Below are positions 53,789 through 63,327 of a stretch of DNA of 64,000 nucleotides, one piece after another. This stretch comes from Haloarcula sp. H-GB4 (GTDB lineage: Archaea > Halobacteriota > Halobacteria > Halobacteriales > Haloarculaceae). The position numbers and the translations under genes are program-made. Where the stretch lies: the NCBI RefSeq assembly GCF_030848575.1, contig NZ_JAVDDX010000003.1:310001-374000 (forward strand), written 5' to 3'. The notes under the pieces are model-generated. The model did no database searches and was not told where the DNA came from. It saw only the letters and a program-made list of their open reading frames with translations. How positions within the stretch are numbered: the first letter of the stretch is position 1; every line of letters starts with the position of its first letter.

Positions 53789-54714
53789 GCCCCTTCTGTT
53801 GCTGATAGAACGTCTGTACAATTGCAAGGAAAACATCACATTTGGGCCAGTCTCTCGTCGTAATATCACCGAAGAGGCTATCTATTTATCGCACGGGGTC
53901 AGCAATCGTCCCTATGTAAAATAAAGATAGCCTACATATGATAATATAAAACAGCGTCTAACACTGATCCAGACCACAATCATTTAATTTGTATCATCAG
54001 CCAGATTCAACACACAGAGGGTTGGCATTTAGAACCCCTAGTAGAGTTGTGACATAAGTGATAGTAGCATTAGAGTTTAGTTGTACATCGGCAACAATCA
54101 TCACAAGAAATCCACCACACATCATCTTGATGAGTAAGTGATGGGTTTCTTATTATTCGGGTTCCACCTAGTTTTACTGGTGCATCCCTTCGTTCACAGT
54201 CCCGTGCTCTGGGATACATCCGACCGCAAGTCTATTGAGGGTGAGGCATATTGGGCAGTGTTAAAATAACAGTTATACAATCAGGGTATCGAACAATAAA
54301 CTAGCTATATCGATGTATATTCGTGTGACATGGAGACAGGAGCGAGCGAAAAATCCACACCGTAGTAGCATTTGCGTCTATGTCTGAGTTCTACGAACTC
54401 ACCGACGTTGTTGAACACTGTTATCGGGTGTGTAAAACCGGAATCATGTATTTATCCTCGTATTTGAGCAGAGCCTCCGTCTGGATCGATGGGCCGGATC
54501 ATACTGCAAGCGTGCGTTAGACACGGACGCGCTGTCGCAACTATCTAAATCCTCAATCAGCTGCCGGCAGATTGGTACAGTGTGTACGCTGAGTCCTCAT
54601 CTCAAAGGCCACTGCAAAAGCCTGCACTCGCTGCAGAGTAGCAGCGACTTCTGACAGCACCACGGGTAATTGTTACCGAGGGGGATTTTTACTGGCTCGG
54701 ATGGAAGCAGTCGT
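53789..54714. other. Long AT-rich gap between the glycan island and the glycerate cluster
   Basis: About 925 bases without a convincing gene. A perfect 9-base inverted repeat (AGGCTATCT at 53875-53883 and AGATAGCCT at 53925-53933, loop about 41 bases) lies just after the epimerase gene and may be a terminator-like structure. A 46-codon frame at 54380 starting MSEFYEL has no recognisable homology. The right end should hold the glycerate kinase promoter. Confidence 0.4.
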
Positions 54715-56049
54715 ATGATTCACAACCGAAGCGAGCTGGCTGCCAGCGTTGCACACGAGGTGGCACTCGATTGTATCGAGGCCGCCGTGGCCACGGCCGC
54801 ACCAGAGGGCGCCACAAGGGCAGCCGTCAACCGTGACGGCAAGACGCTGACAGTCGGCGAGACAACGTACTATCTTGACAACTACACTGATGTCGTCATC
54901 GTCGGTGGCGGGAAAGCCGCAGACGGTGTGACACGGGCGCTCGAGTCTGTTCTCGGGGACACCCTCAACGGCGGCCACATCGTCGTCAAGCAGGCTACTG
55001 ACACCGAAACTGTCCAGAGGTCTGTCGGAGATCACCCGTTACCGTCGAACCGAAACGTTGTAGCGACCACCGATATTCTCGAAACCGTTGACGAGGCCGA
55101 TGCGGAGACGCTCATCTTGTTCGTCCTGACAGGCGGGGCCAGTGCGCTTCTATCTGCTCCGGCCGGGGACCTGACACTGGATGACCTCCAGACGACGACC
55201 GACAGGCTGCTCAATGGTGGTGTTCCGATTGAAGAGATCAACGCGGTCCGGAAGCACCTCTCGGACCTGAAAGGTGGACAAATAGCACGGCGCGCGGCTC
55301 CCGCCACTGTCGCCGGGGTACTGATCAGCGACGTTGTCGGAAACGACCTTTCGACCATCGGTAGCGGTCCCTCAGTTCCGGACGAGACCACGTACGAAGA
55401 TGCCCTTGGCGTGTTCGAACGATACGACCTTAGCCCGCCGTCAGCCGTTCACGACCACCTCGAAGCGGGGCAGGATGGCCGACTATCGGAGACACCGTTT
55501 CCCGATGATTCGGTCTTTGACCGTGTTACGAACCACCTCATCGGGGACAACGCAACCGCGCTTGACGCCGCCGCTGCTGTCGCACGGGAGGCCGGCTACG
55601 AACCGCTCGTGCTCACGTCTCGGCTGCGCGGCGAAGCCCGCGAAGTGGCGAAACCACTCGTTGCTATCGCCGAGGAGACAACAGCGACGGGAACACCGGT
55701 CGAACCACCGGCCGTTCTCCTTGCCGGTGGCGAGACGACCGTCACCGTAACAGCGGACGGTGGGCAGGGAGGGCCTAATCAGGAATTTGTTCTCTCCAGC
55801 GCACTGGCCCACGACGGCGACGCGGTCATCGCAGCCGTCGACACTGACGGTGAAGACGGAAGCTCCAATGTGGCCGGTGCAATCGCCGATGGGGCCGTCA
55901 TCGGCGACCGCGAACGAGCCCGCGATGCGTTGCTCGCAAACGATGCCGGCTCGTACCTCTCGGAAATTGAGGCGACAGTCGAAACCGGACCGACCGGGAC
56001 GAACGTCAACGACGTGGCCGTGCTCGTTGTCCCAGACCCAAGCGAGTAA
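54715..56049 (+). CDS. Glycerate 2-kinase (MOFRL family)
   Basis: This 444-residue kinase phosphorylates glycerate to 2-phosphoglycerate. It has the two domains of the family: an N-terminal Rossmann-like DUF4147 domain (VVIVGGGKAADGVTRALE near 66-83, GDHPLPSNRN, LTGGASALLSAPAGDLTLDDL, IEEINAVRKHLSDLKGGQIA) and the C-terminal MOFRL domain (AGGETTVTV, GGQGGPNQEFVLSSALA, DTDGEDGSS). Length fits GckA/TtuD-type kinases. The ATG at 54715 is preferred over 54670. It could feed glycerate from sugar-acid or serine breakdown into lower glycolysis. Confidence 0.92.
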   Translation: MIHNRSELAASVAHEVALDCIEAAVATAAPEGATRAAVNRDGKTLTVGETTYYLDNYTDVVIVGGGKAADGVTRALESVLGDTLNGGHIVVKQATDTETVQRSVGDHPLPSNRNVVATTDILETVDEADAETLILFVLTGGASALLSAPAGDLTLDDLQTTTDRLLNGGVPIEEINAVRKHLSDLKGGQIARRAAPATVAGVLISDVVGNDLSTIGSGPSVPDETTYEDALGVFERYDLSPPSAVHDHLEAGQDGRLSETPFPDDSVFDRVTNHLIGDNATALDAAAAVAREAGYEPLVLTSRLRGEAREVAKPLVAIAEETTATGTPVEPPAVLLAGGETTVTVTADGGQGGPNQEFVLSSALAHDGDAVIAAVDTDGEDGSSNVAGAIADGAVIGDRERARDALLANDAGSYLSEIEATVETGPTGTNVNDVAVLVVPDPSE

Positions 56050-56167
56050 TCCCGGCTACCGATACACGGTGGCTATTCTCAGGTGGTACTACCGGACCGC
56101 CACATCACGATTGAGGTGGTAGCTACCGTTCGATCCGTGGATCACGTTTATCAACAGACGGGCTGAT

Positions 56168-57526
56168 ATGCCGCGTATGAACGCATCAGATCAGGCGGTC
56201 GCGGCGGACGCACTCTCGGTCCCGGAAGAGACGATCGTCGACGCCTGTGGCGACCCGCCACTCCCCGAGTTCGGTATCATCGAACAGGGCTGGGAGACAG
56301 ACCCGATAGCGCCAGACGATGTCGCAACACATGCAGCCCGAGCGGCCGAATCCCTGTCCTTTGCGGACGTGCCTGCCGGCGGCGAAGTCGCGCTGGGTGT
56401 CGGCAGTCGCGGTATTGCGAACCTGCCCACTATTGTCGCCGGTGTCGTCGGCGCAGTTTCCGACGCCGGCTACGAGCCATTCGTCTTCCCGGCTATGGGG
56501 AGCCACGGTGGCGCGACCGGCGAGGGACAGCGAACGATGCTGAACGAACTGGGGGTGACCGAGTCGGCCATCGGCTGTGAAATCCGGTCGACTATGGATG
56601 TGGACGAGGTCGGACGAACGCCGGATCGGGACGTGCCTGTCGTCGCCGACGACAACGCTGTGGCGGCTGATGCAATCATCCCTATCAACCGAGTTAAGCC
56701 ACACACGGACTTCGGCGGGGCAGTCGAGAGCGGGCTCTCGAAGATGCTCGTCATCGGCATGGGCAAGCAGCGCGGCGCACAGATTGCACACAAGTGGGCC
56801 GTCGACTGGTCGTTCCGCCGGATGATTCCCGAAATTACTGGCCAGCTGCTCGAAGAGCTCCCCATCGTCGGCGGCGTCGCAATCATCGAGGACCAACACG
56901 ACGACACGACCCTGATAGAAGGTGTGCCGCCGAGTGGCTTCCTCGACCGCGAGGAGGAACTGTTAGAGACCGCCTACGAGCTGATGCCGAAGCTCCCGTT
57001 CGAGGAACTTGATCTCGTGGTGTTCGACCGGCAAGGGAAGGAGATCAGCGGCCAGGGACTCGATACTAATGTCATCGGCCGCCGACCGTTCTCGATTAAC
57101 GAGCCGGCCCCAGAGACACCGGACATCAAGCGCATCTTCACACGCGGGCTGACGGAGAAGACCCACGGGAACGCGATGGGTGTCGGCTCGGCTGATATCA
57201 TCCATGCTGATATTGTTGCGGAACTTGACGCGGAGACGTCGCTGATCAACGCGCTCACCGCGAGCACGATTCGCGGCGTGAAACTACCGCCGGTAGTTGA
57301 AACCGACCGTGCCGGCATCGTCGCGGCGCTGTCGACGATAGGGGTCGTCAACACCGACACCGTTCGGGTACTCCGTGCAGCCGACACGATGCATCTCCAC
57401 CAGCTCTACGCGTCGCCGGCGCTGGTCGAGGCCGCACGCGACCGTGACGACCTCCGTGTCATCGAAGAGCCGTCGCCGATTAAGTTTGATAACGGACAGC
57501 TTGTCGCGCCGTCGCTCCGCGAGTAG
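56168..57526 (+). CDS. LarA/DUF2088-like protein
   Basis: This 452-residue protein appears to belong to the LarA (DUF2088) superfamily, whose best-known member is the nickel-pincer lactate racemase. The N-terminal half has ALGVGSRGIANLPTIVAGVV and FPAMGSHGGATGEGQRTML near 112-130; the middle has INRVKPHTDFGGAVESGLS and KMLVIGMGKQRGAQIAHK near 178-205. The His-to-Lys spacing differs from that of classical lactate racemase as I know it, so another 2-hydroxyacid may be the substrate. It is co-directional with glycerate kinase and next to the Lut genes, which supports a hydroxy-acid role. No pincer-synthesis genes (larB, larC, larE) are in the window. Confidence 0.6.
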   Translation: MPRMNASDQAVAADALSVPEETIVDACGDPPLPEFGIIEQGWETDPIAPDDVATHAARAAESLSFADVPAGGEVALGVGSRGIANLPTIVAGVVGAVSDAGYEPFVFPAMGSHGGATGEGQRTMLNELGVTESAIGCEIRSTMDVDEVGRTPDRDVPVVADDNAVAADAIIPINRVKPHTDFGGAVESGLSKMLVIGMGKQRGAQIAHKWAVDWSFRRMIPEITGQLLEELPIVGGVAIIEDQHDDTTLIEGVPPSGFLDREEELLETAYELMPKLPFEELDLVVFDRQGKEISGQGLDTNVIGRRPFSINEPAPETPDIKRIFTRGLTEKTHGNAMGVGSADIIHADIVAELDAETSLINALTASTIRGVKLPPVVETDRAGIVAALSTIGVVNTDTVRVLRAADTMHLHQLYASPALVEAARDRDDLRVIEEPSPIKFDNGQLVAPSLRE

Positions 57527-57739
57527 CTGCCGGTAGCGAATCTGTATACTCACACTGCGGACTGCAGACAGAGCAGGCAACGATTCCTAAAAGTCGTCGC
57601 AGCACACACGCGACATCTCAGATCCCGAATCCAACGCGACGTGTCCCCCCAACATCTGGATGGATAATAAATAACGGGCGTACATACGTTAGGTATGACG
57701 CTTCCCGTGCGAGAGCAAATTCCAAGCCGAAGCGGTTGT

Positions 57740-59920
57740 CTAGGTTGCCAATAGCTCGATCGGATGGCGCGGCTGCCGCTCCAGTAGGGCGTCAATCTGT
57801 TCGAGACAAGAGGTCCCGCTGGCGACGACGGGACGGTCCTGTACGCCGTCGTCTCGCAATTGTGTCCGAAGCCGGTCGCCAACGTCCATGCTCAGTTCGT
57901 AGTAATCGGACTTGTACCCGAAGCTTCCAGCCATGCCACAGCACTCCACGTCAGATGTGACAACGTCGTAGCCACACGCTTCGAGGACAGCGACGGTATG
58001 GGCTTCGAGTCCGAGCGTCCGCTGCTGGCAGTGGCTGTGATACGCGATTTCTGCGCCGGTGACGGTCGAGAGTGAATCGGTGGACGCGCCATTGTCGAGT
58101 AAGCCGAAGAGGTATTCGAACACTTCGTAGCTGTTCGCCGCGATGTCGGTAAACGCCGGCTCGTCAAGAAGTCGCTCGTATTCACGGGTGAACATCGCGT
58201 GGTCGCTCGGCTCGATAACGACCACGTCGCGGCCGTCTTCGATATGTGGTTCGAGGATCTCTGTGACCCGTTCGGCGTGGTCGGTCGCCGTCGAAACCAT
58301 CCCCTGTGACAGTGGCGCGCGGCCGCTGGACGGAGCCGGCGGCACTACCACGTCGACACCCAGCGACTCAAGTACCCTTACCGCGGCTTTGCCGCGCTCA
58401 ACCTGCACGTGGTTCGTGTACAGGTCCGGGTACAGCACCGCCCGACGCTCAGGATTTGTGATCTGTGAGTCACGGGCGGCAGCCCAGTCGACAAGCGTTT
58501 GTCGCTCGAACGTCGGCAGATCTCGCCTCGGGTCGATGCCCAGAACTCGGGCCATCGTTTGCCGAGCGAGTGTTGTCTCGGCTAGCCAGTTTGACACCGG
58601 TGCGGTGGCACTACCCAGTTTCGCAACGGTCTCGAAGTTTCCGAAGAAGCGTTTCTGCAGTGGGGCACCATCGTCCTCTTCGTCGGGAGTGAGGCCATCG
58701 ACGAGCCACTCCCCGGGGGCATCTTTGTCGCGGTTGATGCGGTCCCGGACGACGGTGTTGATCCAGGGGATGTCGATACCGACCGGGCAGGCGTTCACGC
58801 AGCGCGTACATCCGGTACAGAGGTCGTTGAACTCCTCAGCCACGTCTAACCCCTCAATACCGGCTTCCCATCCCGTCGCAATACCGCCCGAATACGTCTC
58901 CCCGCCGAAGGCGTGGCCGCCGACGCTCTGGAAGTTCGCACACGAGTTCGAACAGGCGGAGCACCGGATGCAGTACAGCGTCTCCCGGAGCTGCTCGTCG
59001 TCCCGCATCTCTAGTCGGCCGTTATCGATCAGCACGAGATGGAAGTCGCGGTCGGAGTCGAATTCAGACAGCGGTGTTTCGTCGTCGGTGAAATCGACGA
59101 CCGGCGTGTCGACCGGTGGGGTCAGTAGCGAGACATACGACGTAATGTCCTGCCCAGTGCCCGACCGACCGATGAGTTCGATGAACGGATGGAGGTCTGC
59201 AACTGTCGGGATGACTTTTTCGACGCCAGCGACGGCGACGTGTGTGTCCGTCGCAGCCACCGTTTTGCGGGCGTTGCCCTCGCTGGTGACCAGCGCCATC
59301 GTTCCAGTGTCGGCCGCGATAAAGTTCGCGCCAGTAATGCCGACTTCCGCGTCGATGATCTGCTCGCCGAGTTTCTCGCGAGCGAAATGAGTCAGTTCCT
59401 CGGCCGTCTCCAGTGGCTCATCAGGGTCAAACCGCTCGTTAAATAGCTCGGCGATGCTCTCACGAGACTTGTGAATCGCGGGGGCAACGATGTGGGAGGG
59501 GGCTTCATCAGCGACTTGTAACACCCACTCGCCAAGGTCCGTCTCGACCACGTCCACGCCGTCGGCTTCAAGTGCCTCGTTGACCTCGATTTCCTCGCTG
59601 GTCATCGACTTACTCTTGACGGCTCGGTCAGCTGCTCGCTCGTCGGCCACGTCACGAATGTACTCGTTTGCGTCAGCGGCGTCGTCGGCGATGTACACCG
59701 ACCCACCGTTCGCTTCGACGGTCTCCGTTAGCTGGTCAAGTAGATCTGGAAGCTCCGCGATAGCGTCCTCCTTGATACTGCGGGCCGCTCGCTTGAGGTC
59801 CTCGTAGTCCTCTAGGTCCGAGACAGAGTCGTACCGTCCCGTGTTGAACCCCTGCGTATTCTCCGCGATTGCCGCTCCCTCGGTCCGCATCAGTTCGCGG
59901 ATTTCGTCGGCAGTCGCCAT
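57740..59920 (-). CDS. LutB/LutA-type fused iron-sulfur lactate-utilisation protein
   Basis: This 726-residue protein joins parts that are separate in the bacterial LutABC lactate oxidation complex. Residues about 60-305 are a LUD domain (GITGANFIAADTGTMALVTSEGN near 193). Residues 317-327 and 368-378 are two 4Fe-4S clusters of C-x2-C-x2-C-x3-C pattern (CIRCSACSNSC, CTGCTRCVNAC followed by PVGID). The C-terminal part has one CCG domain, with YHSHCQQRTL (C631) and ECCGMAGSFGY (C660, C661). Only one CCG motif is clear, whereas LutA has two. It lies two bases after lutC and is co-transcribed. It probably oxidises L-lactate or another 2-hydroxyacid at the membrane. Confidence 0.88.
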   Translation of the reverse strand: MATADEIRELMRTEGAAIAENTQGFNTGRYDSVSDLEDYEDLKRAARSIKEDAIAELPDLLDQLTETVEANGGSVYIADDAADANEYIRDVADERAADRAVKSKSMTSEEIEVNEALEADGVDVVETDLGEWVLQVADEAPSHIVAPAIHKSRESIAELFNERFDPDEPLETAEELTHFAREKLGEQIIDAEVGITGANFIAADTGTMALVTSEGNARKTVAATDTHVAVAGVEKVIPTVADLHPFIELIGRSGTGQDITSYVSLLTPPVDTPVVDFTDDETPLSEFDSDRDFHLVLIDNGRLEMRDDEQLRETLYCIRCSACSNSCANFQSVGGHAFGGETYSGGIATGWEAGIEGLDVAEEFNDLCTGCTRCVNACPVGIDIPWINTVVRDRINRDKDAPGEWLVDGLTPDEEDDGAPLQKRFFGNFETVAKLGSATAPVSNWLAETTLARQTMARVLGIDPRRDLPTFERQTLVDWAAARDSQITNPERRAVLYPDLYTNHVQVERGKAAVRVLESLGVDVVVPPAPSSGRAPLSQGMVSTATDHAERVTEILEPHIEDGRDVVVIEPSDHAMFTREYERLLDEPAFTDIAANSYEVFEYLFGLLDNGASTDSLSTVTGAEIAYHSHCQQRTLGLEAHTVAVLEACGYDVVTSDVECCGMAGSFGYKSDYYELSMDVGDRLRTQLRDDGVQDRPVVASGTSCLEQIDALLERQPRHPIELLAT

Positions 59921-59922
59921 TG

Positions 59923-60444
59923 TCAGGCCTCCTCCTCGACGATGATGACGTGGACCTCTTTGGGTCCATGTGCACCCTTGACCAACGCGCCCATATCGGC
60001 TGTCGCACTCGGTCCTGTTGCGATGATTGCACTCTCGCCGGTTTCGTTGAACCGCTCGTCCAACTCTGCCACTGCTGCGTCCATATCGGGCTGGATGTCT
60101 TCCTCGTAAAGAATGGCCACGTGGCGCTCGACAAACAGGCTCACGAGTTCGCTGGCCTGATCGGTCATCGAGAGGACAAGTGAGCCGTAGTCGCCGATAC
60201 CGAGTTCGGCCTCGGTTACGCCAGTGGTCGCCTCTCGAAGCGCGACCGGTGTCGGGTCAACTGTTACCGGCGTCTCTGTGAGCGAAAACGCCTCGTCCGC
60301 AACCGCCTCATCAGGCGGAACCCCAACGGCAGGCTCCGTGACCGCCTCGGTGACAGCGGCTTCGAGTTCGGACTCAGTAGTGCTGGCAACTGTCACACCC
60401 AAGGCTTCGAGAGCTCCCTCGAACGACGCGCGTTTGCTTTCCAT
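59923..60444 (-). CDS. lutC: LutC-like LUD-domain protein
   Basis: This 173-residue protein is a single LUD domain, the LutC/LldG component of the lactate oxidation complex. Late segments are TEAELGIGDYGSLVLSMTDQASELVSLFVERHVAIL near 90-125 and IIATGPSATADMGALVKGAHGPKEVHVIIVEEE near 141-172, the LutC signature. It precedes the fused iron-sulfur gene by two bases, so translation is probably coupled. Its N-terminal 60 residues are acidic and variable. Confidence 0.88.
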   Translation of the reverse strand: MESKRASFEGALEALGVTVASTTESELEAAVTEAVTEPAVGVPPDEAVADEAFSLTETPVTVDPTPVALREATTGVTEAELGIGDYGSLVLSMTDQASELVSLFVERHVAILYEEDIQPDMDAAVAELDERFNETGESAIIATGPSATADMGALVKGAHGPKEVHVIIVEEEA

Positions 60445-60763
60445 CTATACGCGAACCGTAAACCTACATCATCATTTAGTTTTTGTCTGAAACGAATGGA
60501 CGTCCGACAAGTTCATACTAAAATGTGACTCAGAAGGTATCCTACAGTGGCTGCAATGTTGTGAACTTGGGCACATCACGATCAGTGTTCATAGAAGCGA
60601 CACCCACAACATAACCAAATCCTGGTATTCCGTATCGATATATTCGATAGATAGATATGTCAATGAAAAATCCACTACCAGATGATACAGTACTCACGGT
60701 ATCGCAGATTCAACGCTAAGCAGTTGTTTTCAGATCAAGCAATGACTGAGAGGAAGGGGTTTT
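60445..60763. other. Divergent promoter region, lutC/HEAT gene
   Basis: About 320 AT-rich bases between lutC (minus) and the HEAT-repeat gene (plus). Half-sites GTTC occur at 60510 and 60590, but none has the N9 spacing seen near iclR. No gene visible. Confidence 0.4.
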
Positions 60764-60796
60764 GTGGGTTCTCGAAGAAACACCGACAACGGACCG

Positions 60797-61801
60797 ATGG
60801 ACGACCGACCCAGTGGATCTCCAGACACAGAGATTGCAACATTGCTTGAACAAGGGAAAGAGGCTGACGCACTGGCAGCACTTGAGCGGCTTTCGACAGC
60901 CGGACCAGCTACCCAACAGGCGTGCTTGCGGTCACTCAAAGCGGCTGCCAACGACCAGCCAGAACTGTTCGACGGCGTCCTACCATCACTCACCGATTTT
61001 TTGCAGGACAGTGAGCGCCCTGTACGGCTCACGACAGCGAAATTATTCGTTACGATCAGTGAGAGCGCGCCGGGTAGCGTGGTTCCGGTTGTTCCGACGC
61101 TTGCTGATCGACTGGCGGATGAGGCGGAGTTCTACTACGTCCGTGCCCGGTGTGCAGAGGCGCTGGGCTACGTCGCCGTCGATCATCCCGACGCCGTTGT
61201 CTCACCTGAGGTCGTGGCAGACCTGCGTATCGGTCTGAAGTTCGACGAACCAGAAGTAACAGAGAAATTGGCGAAGGCGCTGGTCCATGTGGCCCTGGGT
61301 AGTCCCGACAGACTCCGCTATCAAGTCGACTCACTCGCCGAGCATCTTCAAGCAGACAGCGAATTAGTCCGATATCACCTGAGCACAACACTCGTCGTTA
61401 TCGGTTCTGCGTGTCCCGAACGGCTTGCAGACGCCAAGGAAGTACTTGTCTCGTGCCTCGAAGACGAAAACAGATACGTCCGTGGGCGGGCGGCCGAGGC
61501 GCTAGGTTTGCTTGCCGGCACTGCTAGCATGGAATCGTTTCCGCAAGCACAGCTCGACAGTCTCACCGTAGACGAGGCGTTTGTTGCAAGACGAGCACAA
61601 TTCGCCCTGTCTCGGCATCGCGGGACGGAGCCTGCTGATGGATTCACAGGCATAGGCACGAGAGATGCAATCCGCACGCAGACAGCCGATATTGTCTCGG
61701 AAATCCGGACGCCGGAAGGAGATGGCGGATGCCCACACTGCGGGCTTTCACTCCCCGAATCCGGTCCCCCGCTGTGCCCGGGCTGTGGCACCCCACTGTG
61801 A
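60797..61801 (+). CDS. HEAT-repeat protein with C-terminal zinc ribbon
   Basis: This protein of 334 residues consists of about six HEAT-type helical repeats (residues 15-280), for example SLTDFLQDSERPVRLTTAKLFV and LVSCLEDENRYVRGRAAEALGL, and ends in a zinc ribbon CPHCGLSLP, CPGCGTPL. Such proteins act as scaffolds. A GTG start at 60764 would add eleven residues; the ATG at 60797 gives a cleaner N-terminus. It is divergent from lutC. No direct link to lactate metabolism is visible. Confidence 0.8.
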   Translation: MDDRPSGSPDTEIATLLEQGKEADALAALERLSTAGPATQQACLRSLKAAANDQPELFDGVLPSLTDFLQDSERPVRLTTAKLFVTISESAPGSVVPVVPTLADRLADEAEFYYVRARCAEALGYVAVDHPDAVVSPEVVADLRIGLKFDEPEVTEKLAKALVHVALGSPDRLRYQVDSLAEHLQADSELVRYHLSTTLVVIGSACPERLADAKEVLVSCLEDENRYVRGRAAEALGLLAGTASMESFPQAQLDSLTVDEAFVARRAQFALSRHRGTEPADGFTGIGTRDAIRTQTADIVSEIRTPEGDGGCPHCGLSLPESGPPLCPGCGTPL

Positions 61802-62393
61802 AAGAACAGCGGTTTACCGACAGTGCTCACAGCACGGTCCACTTCTAATAGGACTACGGTTGCAGTCGATTACCTAGCGCTGCGTCATCTCGTACCGATA
61901 CCTCTCATATGTATCTACTTCTGTGGGGATCGGATAGTACTGGTGAGACATTCCATCCTAGACAAGATGGAGTGTGTATCTAGTATATCTACATCCAATT
62001 TTGGGAATATAAATCGAAATGGGGCTATTACAGGATTATATTGGACAATATACCTGAAGCACGGGTCAATAGCCGCTCCCGTAGCCGTCCAACTGTCACC
62101 ACAGTTACTTCTTGCTCGGTAACCCTACTTTTTGTTCTGCTTTGAAGAACAGTACAATTTGCATCAGTAGCAGTCACACGAAGGTACCTACTCTCACAGT
62201 CAGGAAGCGGACGGTAGAGTGATCCGCGATACCATCACGAGGGCACTTCTGATGCTAGGTCACCCGCAGGCTATCGTTTGAATGCATGAAAGTCAGGTGT
62301 CCCGTTAGCGGTGCGTGGGAGAGACATTTGTCACTTTGACAGCGGCAATCGGCCCAGTGAATAACAGTGGTACGTCCGTTATTTAGTATCCAA
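61802..62393. other. Intergenic region with one GTTC-N9-GAAC dyad
   Basis: About 590 bases between the convergent HEAT and iclR genes. The part at 61960-62050 is AT-rich. It contains the dyad at 62133-62151. A 99-codon frame at 61823 shows no homology and is not accepted. An unrecognised RNA or promoter cannot be excluded. Confidence 0.35.
62133..62151. promoter_or_regulatory. Dyad TGTTC-N9-GAACA, candidate IclR operator (site 1)
   Basis: Arms TGTTC (62133-62137) and GAACA (62147-62151) are separated by nine bases. The same arms and spacing recur at 63195 upstream of iclR. The site lies about 240 bases after the iclR stop, with no gene start next to it. Confidence 0.35.
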
Positions 62394-63161
62394 TCAATTC
62401 GATGTAAGGGCCACCTGAATGGATTTTGTCGTGCTGAGGACTTGCCCGGTGATATCTTCCCTGAGGTATCGGCCGTTCAAGCGCTCAACGGGGCCACAAA
62501 TGCCCAGCGCGGCGATCCGATTGCCGCCAACGTCAGGCAGCGGGGCGGCAACACCGACAATCCCTTCGTACTGTTCACCTCTACAGAACGCAATACCGTC
62601 ATCGCGGATCCGGCGCAGTTCTTCGGTAAGTTCGTCTGGGGCAACGATTGTCGCGTCAGTCGGTGCGACAAGCTCTCTTTCATCCAGAATCGATTTGACG
62701 CGACTACTCGAGAGCGACGATAGCAGTGCCTTTCCCGGAGCGTTGACATGGAGTGGCAACCGTTCGCCCGCATAGAACGGGACCGACCAGCCGTCTTCGG
62801 GTTCGGAAATTGACACTGGGACGCCGGCCGTTTCTTCGAGAACGAACAGTGTCGCTGTTTCCCCTGTTGCTGCCGCCAGATTATCCAGTTGCTGTTTCGC
62901 CGCCTGATAGAAACTGAGATTATCTCGCGTTCTCTCACCGAGCGCTAGCGGACGGAGCGACGCAGCATACGTTTCTGCGTGCTTGACCACGTATCCGGCC
63001 GCACGCAACGTCGAGAGATGGTTGTGAGCGACGCTCTTAGAAACCCCCACTGTGTTCGCAAGCTCTGTCACCCCGACAGGTCCGCCCTCGGCGACAAGCG
63101 CCTCCAGAATAGCCACCGAGGTCTGGGTCGCTTCGACCGCATACTGTGGTTCTTCGGTCAT
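62394..63161 (-). CDS. IclR-family transcriptional regulator
   Basis: This 255-residue protein has an N-terminal winged helix-turn-helix (residues about 10-70: TSVAILEALVAEGGPVGVTEL and VGVSKSVAHNHLSTLRAAGYVVKH) and a C-terminal effector-binding domain (about 80-250) with LPLHVNAPGKALLSSLS near 135, IRDDGIAFCRGEQYEGIVGVAAPLPD near 188 and the late AALGICGP. This is the standard IclR layout and length. It probably senses a small hydroxy acid or its product and controls the Lut, glycerate kinase or alcohol dehydrogenase genes; the target is inferred from context. A dyad lies 34 bases before its start. Confidence 0.92.
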   Translation of the reverse strand: MTEEPQYAVEATQTSVAILEALVAEGGPVGVTELANTVGVSKSVAHNHLSTLRAAGYVVKHAETYAASLRPLALGERTRDNLSFYQAAKQQLDNLAAATGETATLFVLEETAGVPVSISEPEDGWSVPFYAGERLPLHVNAPGKALLSSLSSSRVKSILDERELVAPTDATIVAPDELTEELRRIRDDGIAFCRGEQYEGIVGVAAPLPDVGGNRIAALGICGPVERLNGRYLREDITGQVLSTTKSIQVALTSN

Positions 63162-63194
63162 TGAACGTCATTTCAATACCTCGCCTTAAAATTC

Positions 63195-63213
63195 TGTTCA
63201 CTAGAGCAGAACA
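63195..63213. promoter_or_regulatory. Dyad TGTTC-N9-GAACA upstream of iclR (site 2)
   Basis: Arms TGTTC (63195-63199) and GAACA (63209-63213) lie 34-52 bases before the iclR ATG, within its likely promoter and next to the AT-rich CCTTAAAATTC at 63184-63194. This is a good position for autoregulation. Confidence 0.45.
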
Positions 63214-63302
63214 GTTAGAGTGATGCAAGCTAGTAACACAGAGTGATACACATTATTTATTGCCCATAACTAGATTGCTACGATGCCTCGATACCGAAAT
63301 TT

Positions 63303-63327
63303 ACTCGTTCTTCTCTCCAGAACGAGT
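63303..63327. promoter_or_regulatory. Nine-base perfect inverted repeat (site 3)
   Basis: ACTCGTTCT (63303-63311) and AGAACGAGT (63319-63327) are perfect inverted copies around a seven-base spacer, and contain GTTC-N9-GAAC like sites 1 and 2. It could be an operator or a hairpin downstream of the alcohol dehydrogenase gene. Confidence 0.4.

Noticed and set aside
54380-54520. 46-codon frame MSEFYEL as a transposase remnant
   Set aside because: I could not match it to any insertion-sequence family, and there are no inverted ends or target duplications nearby.
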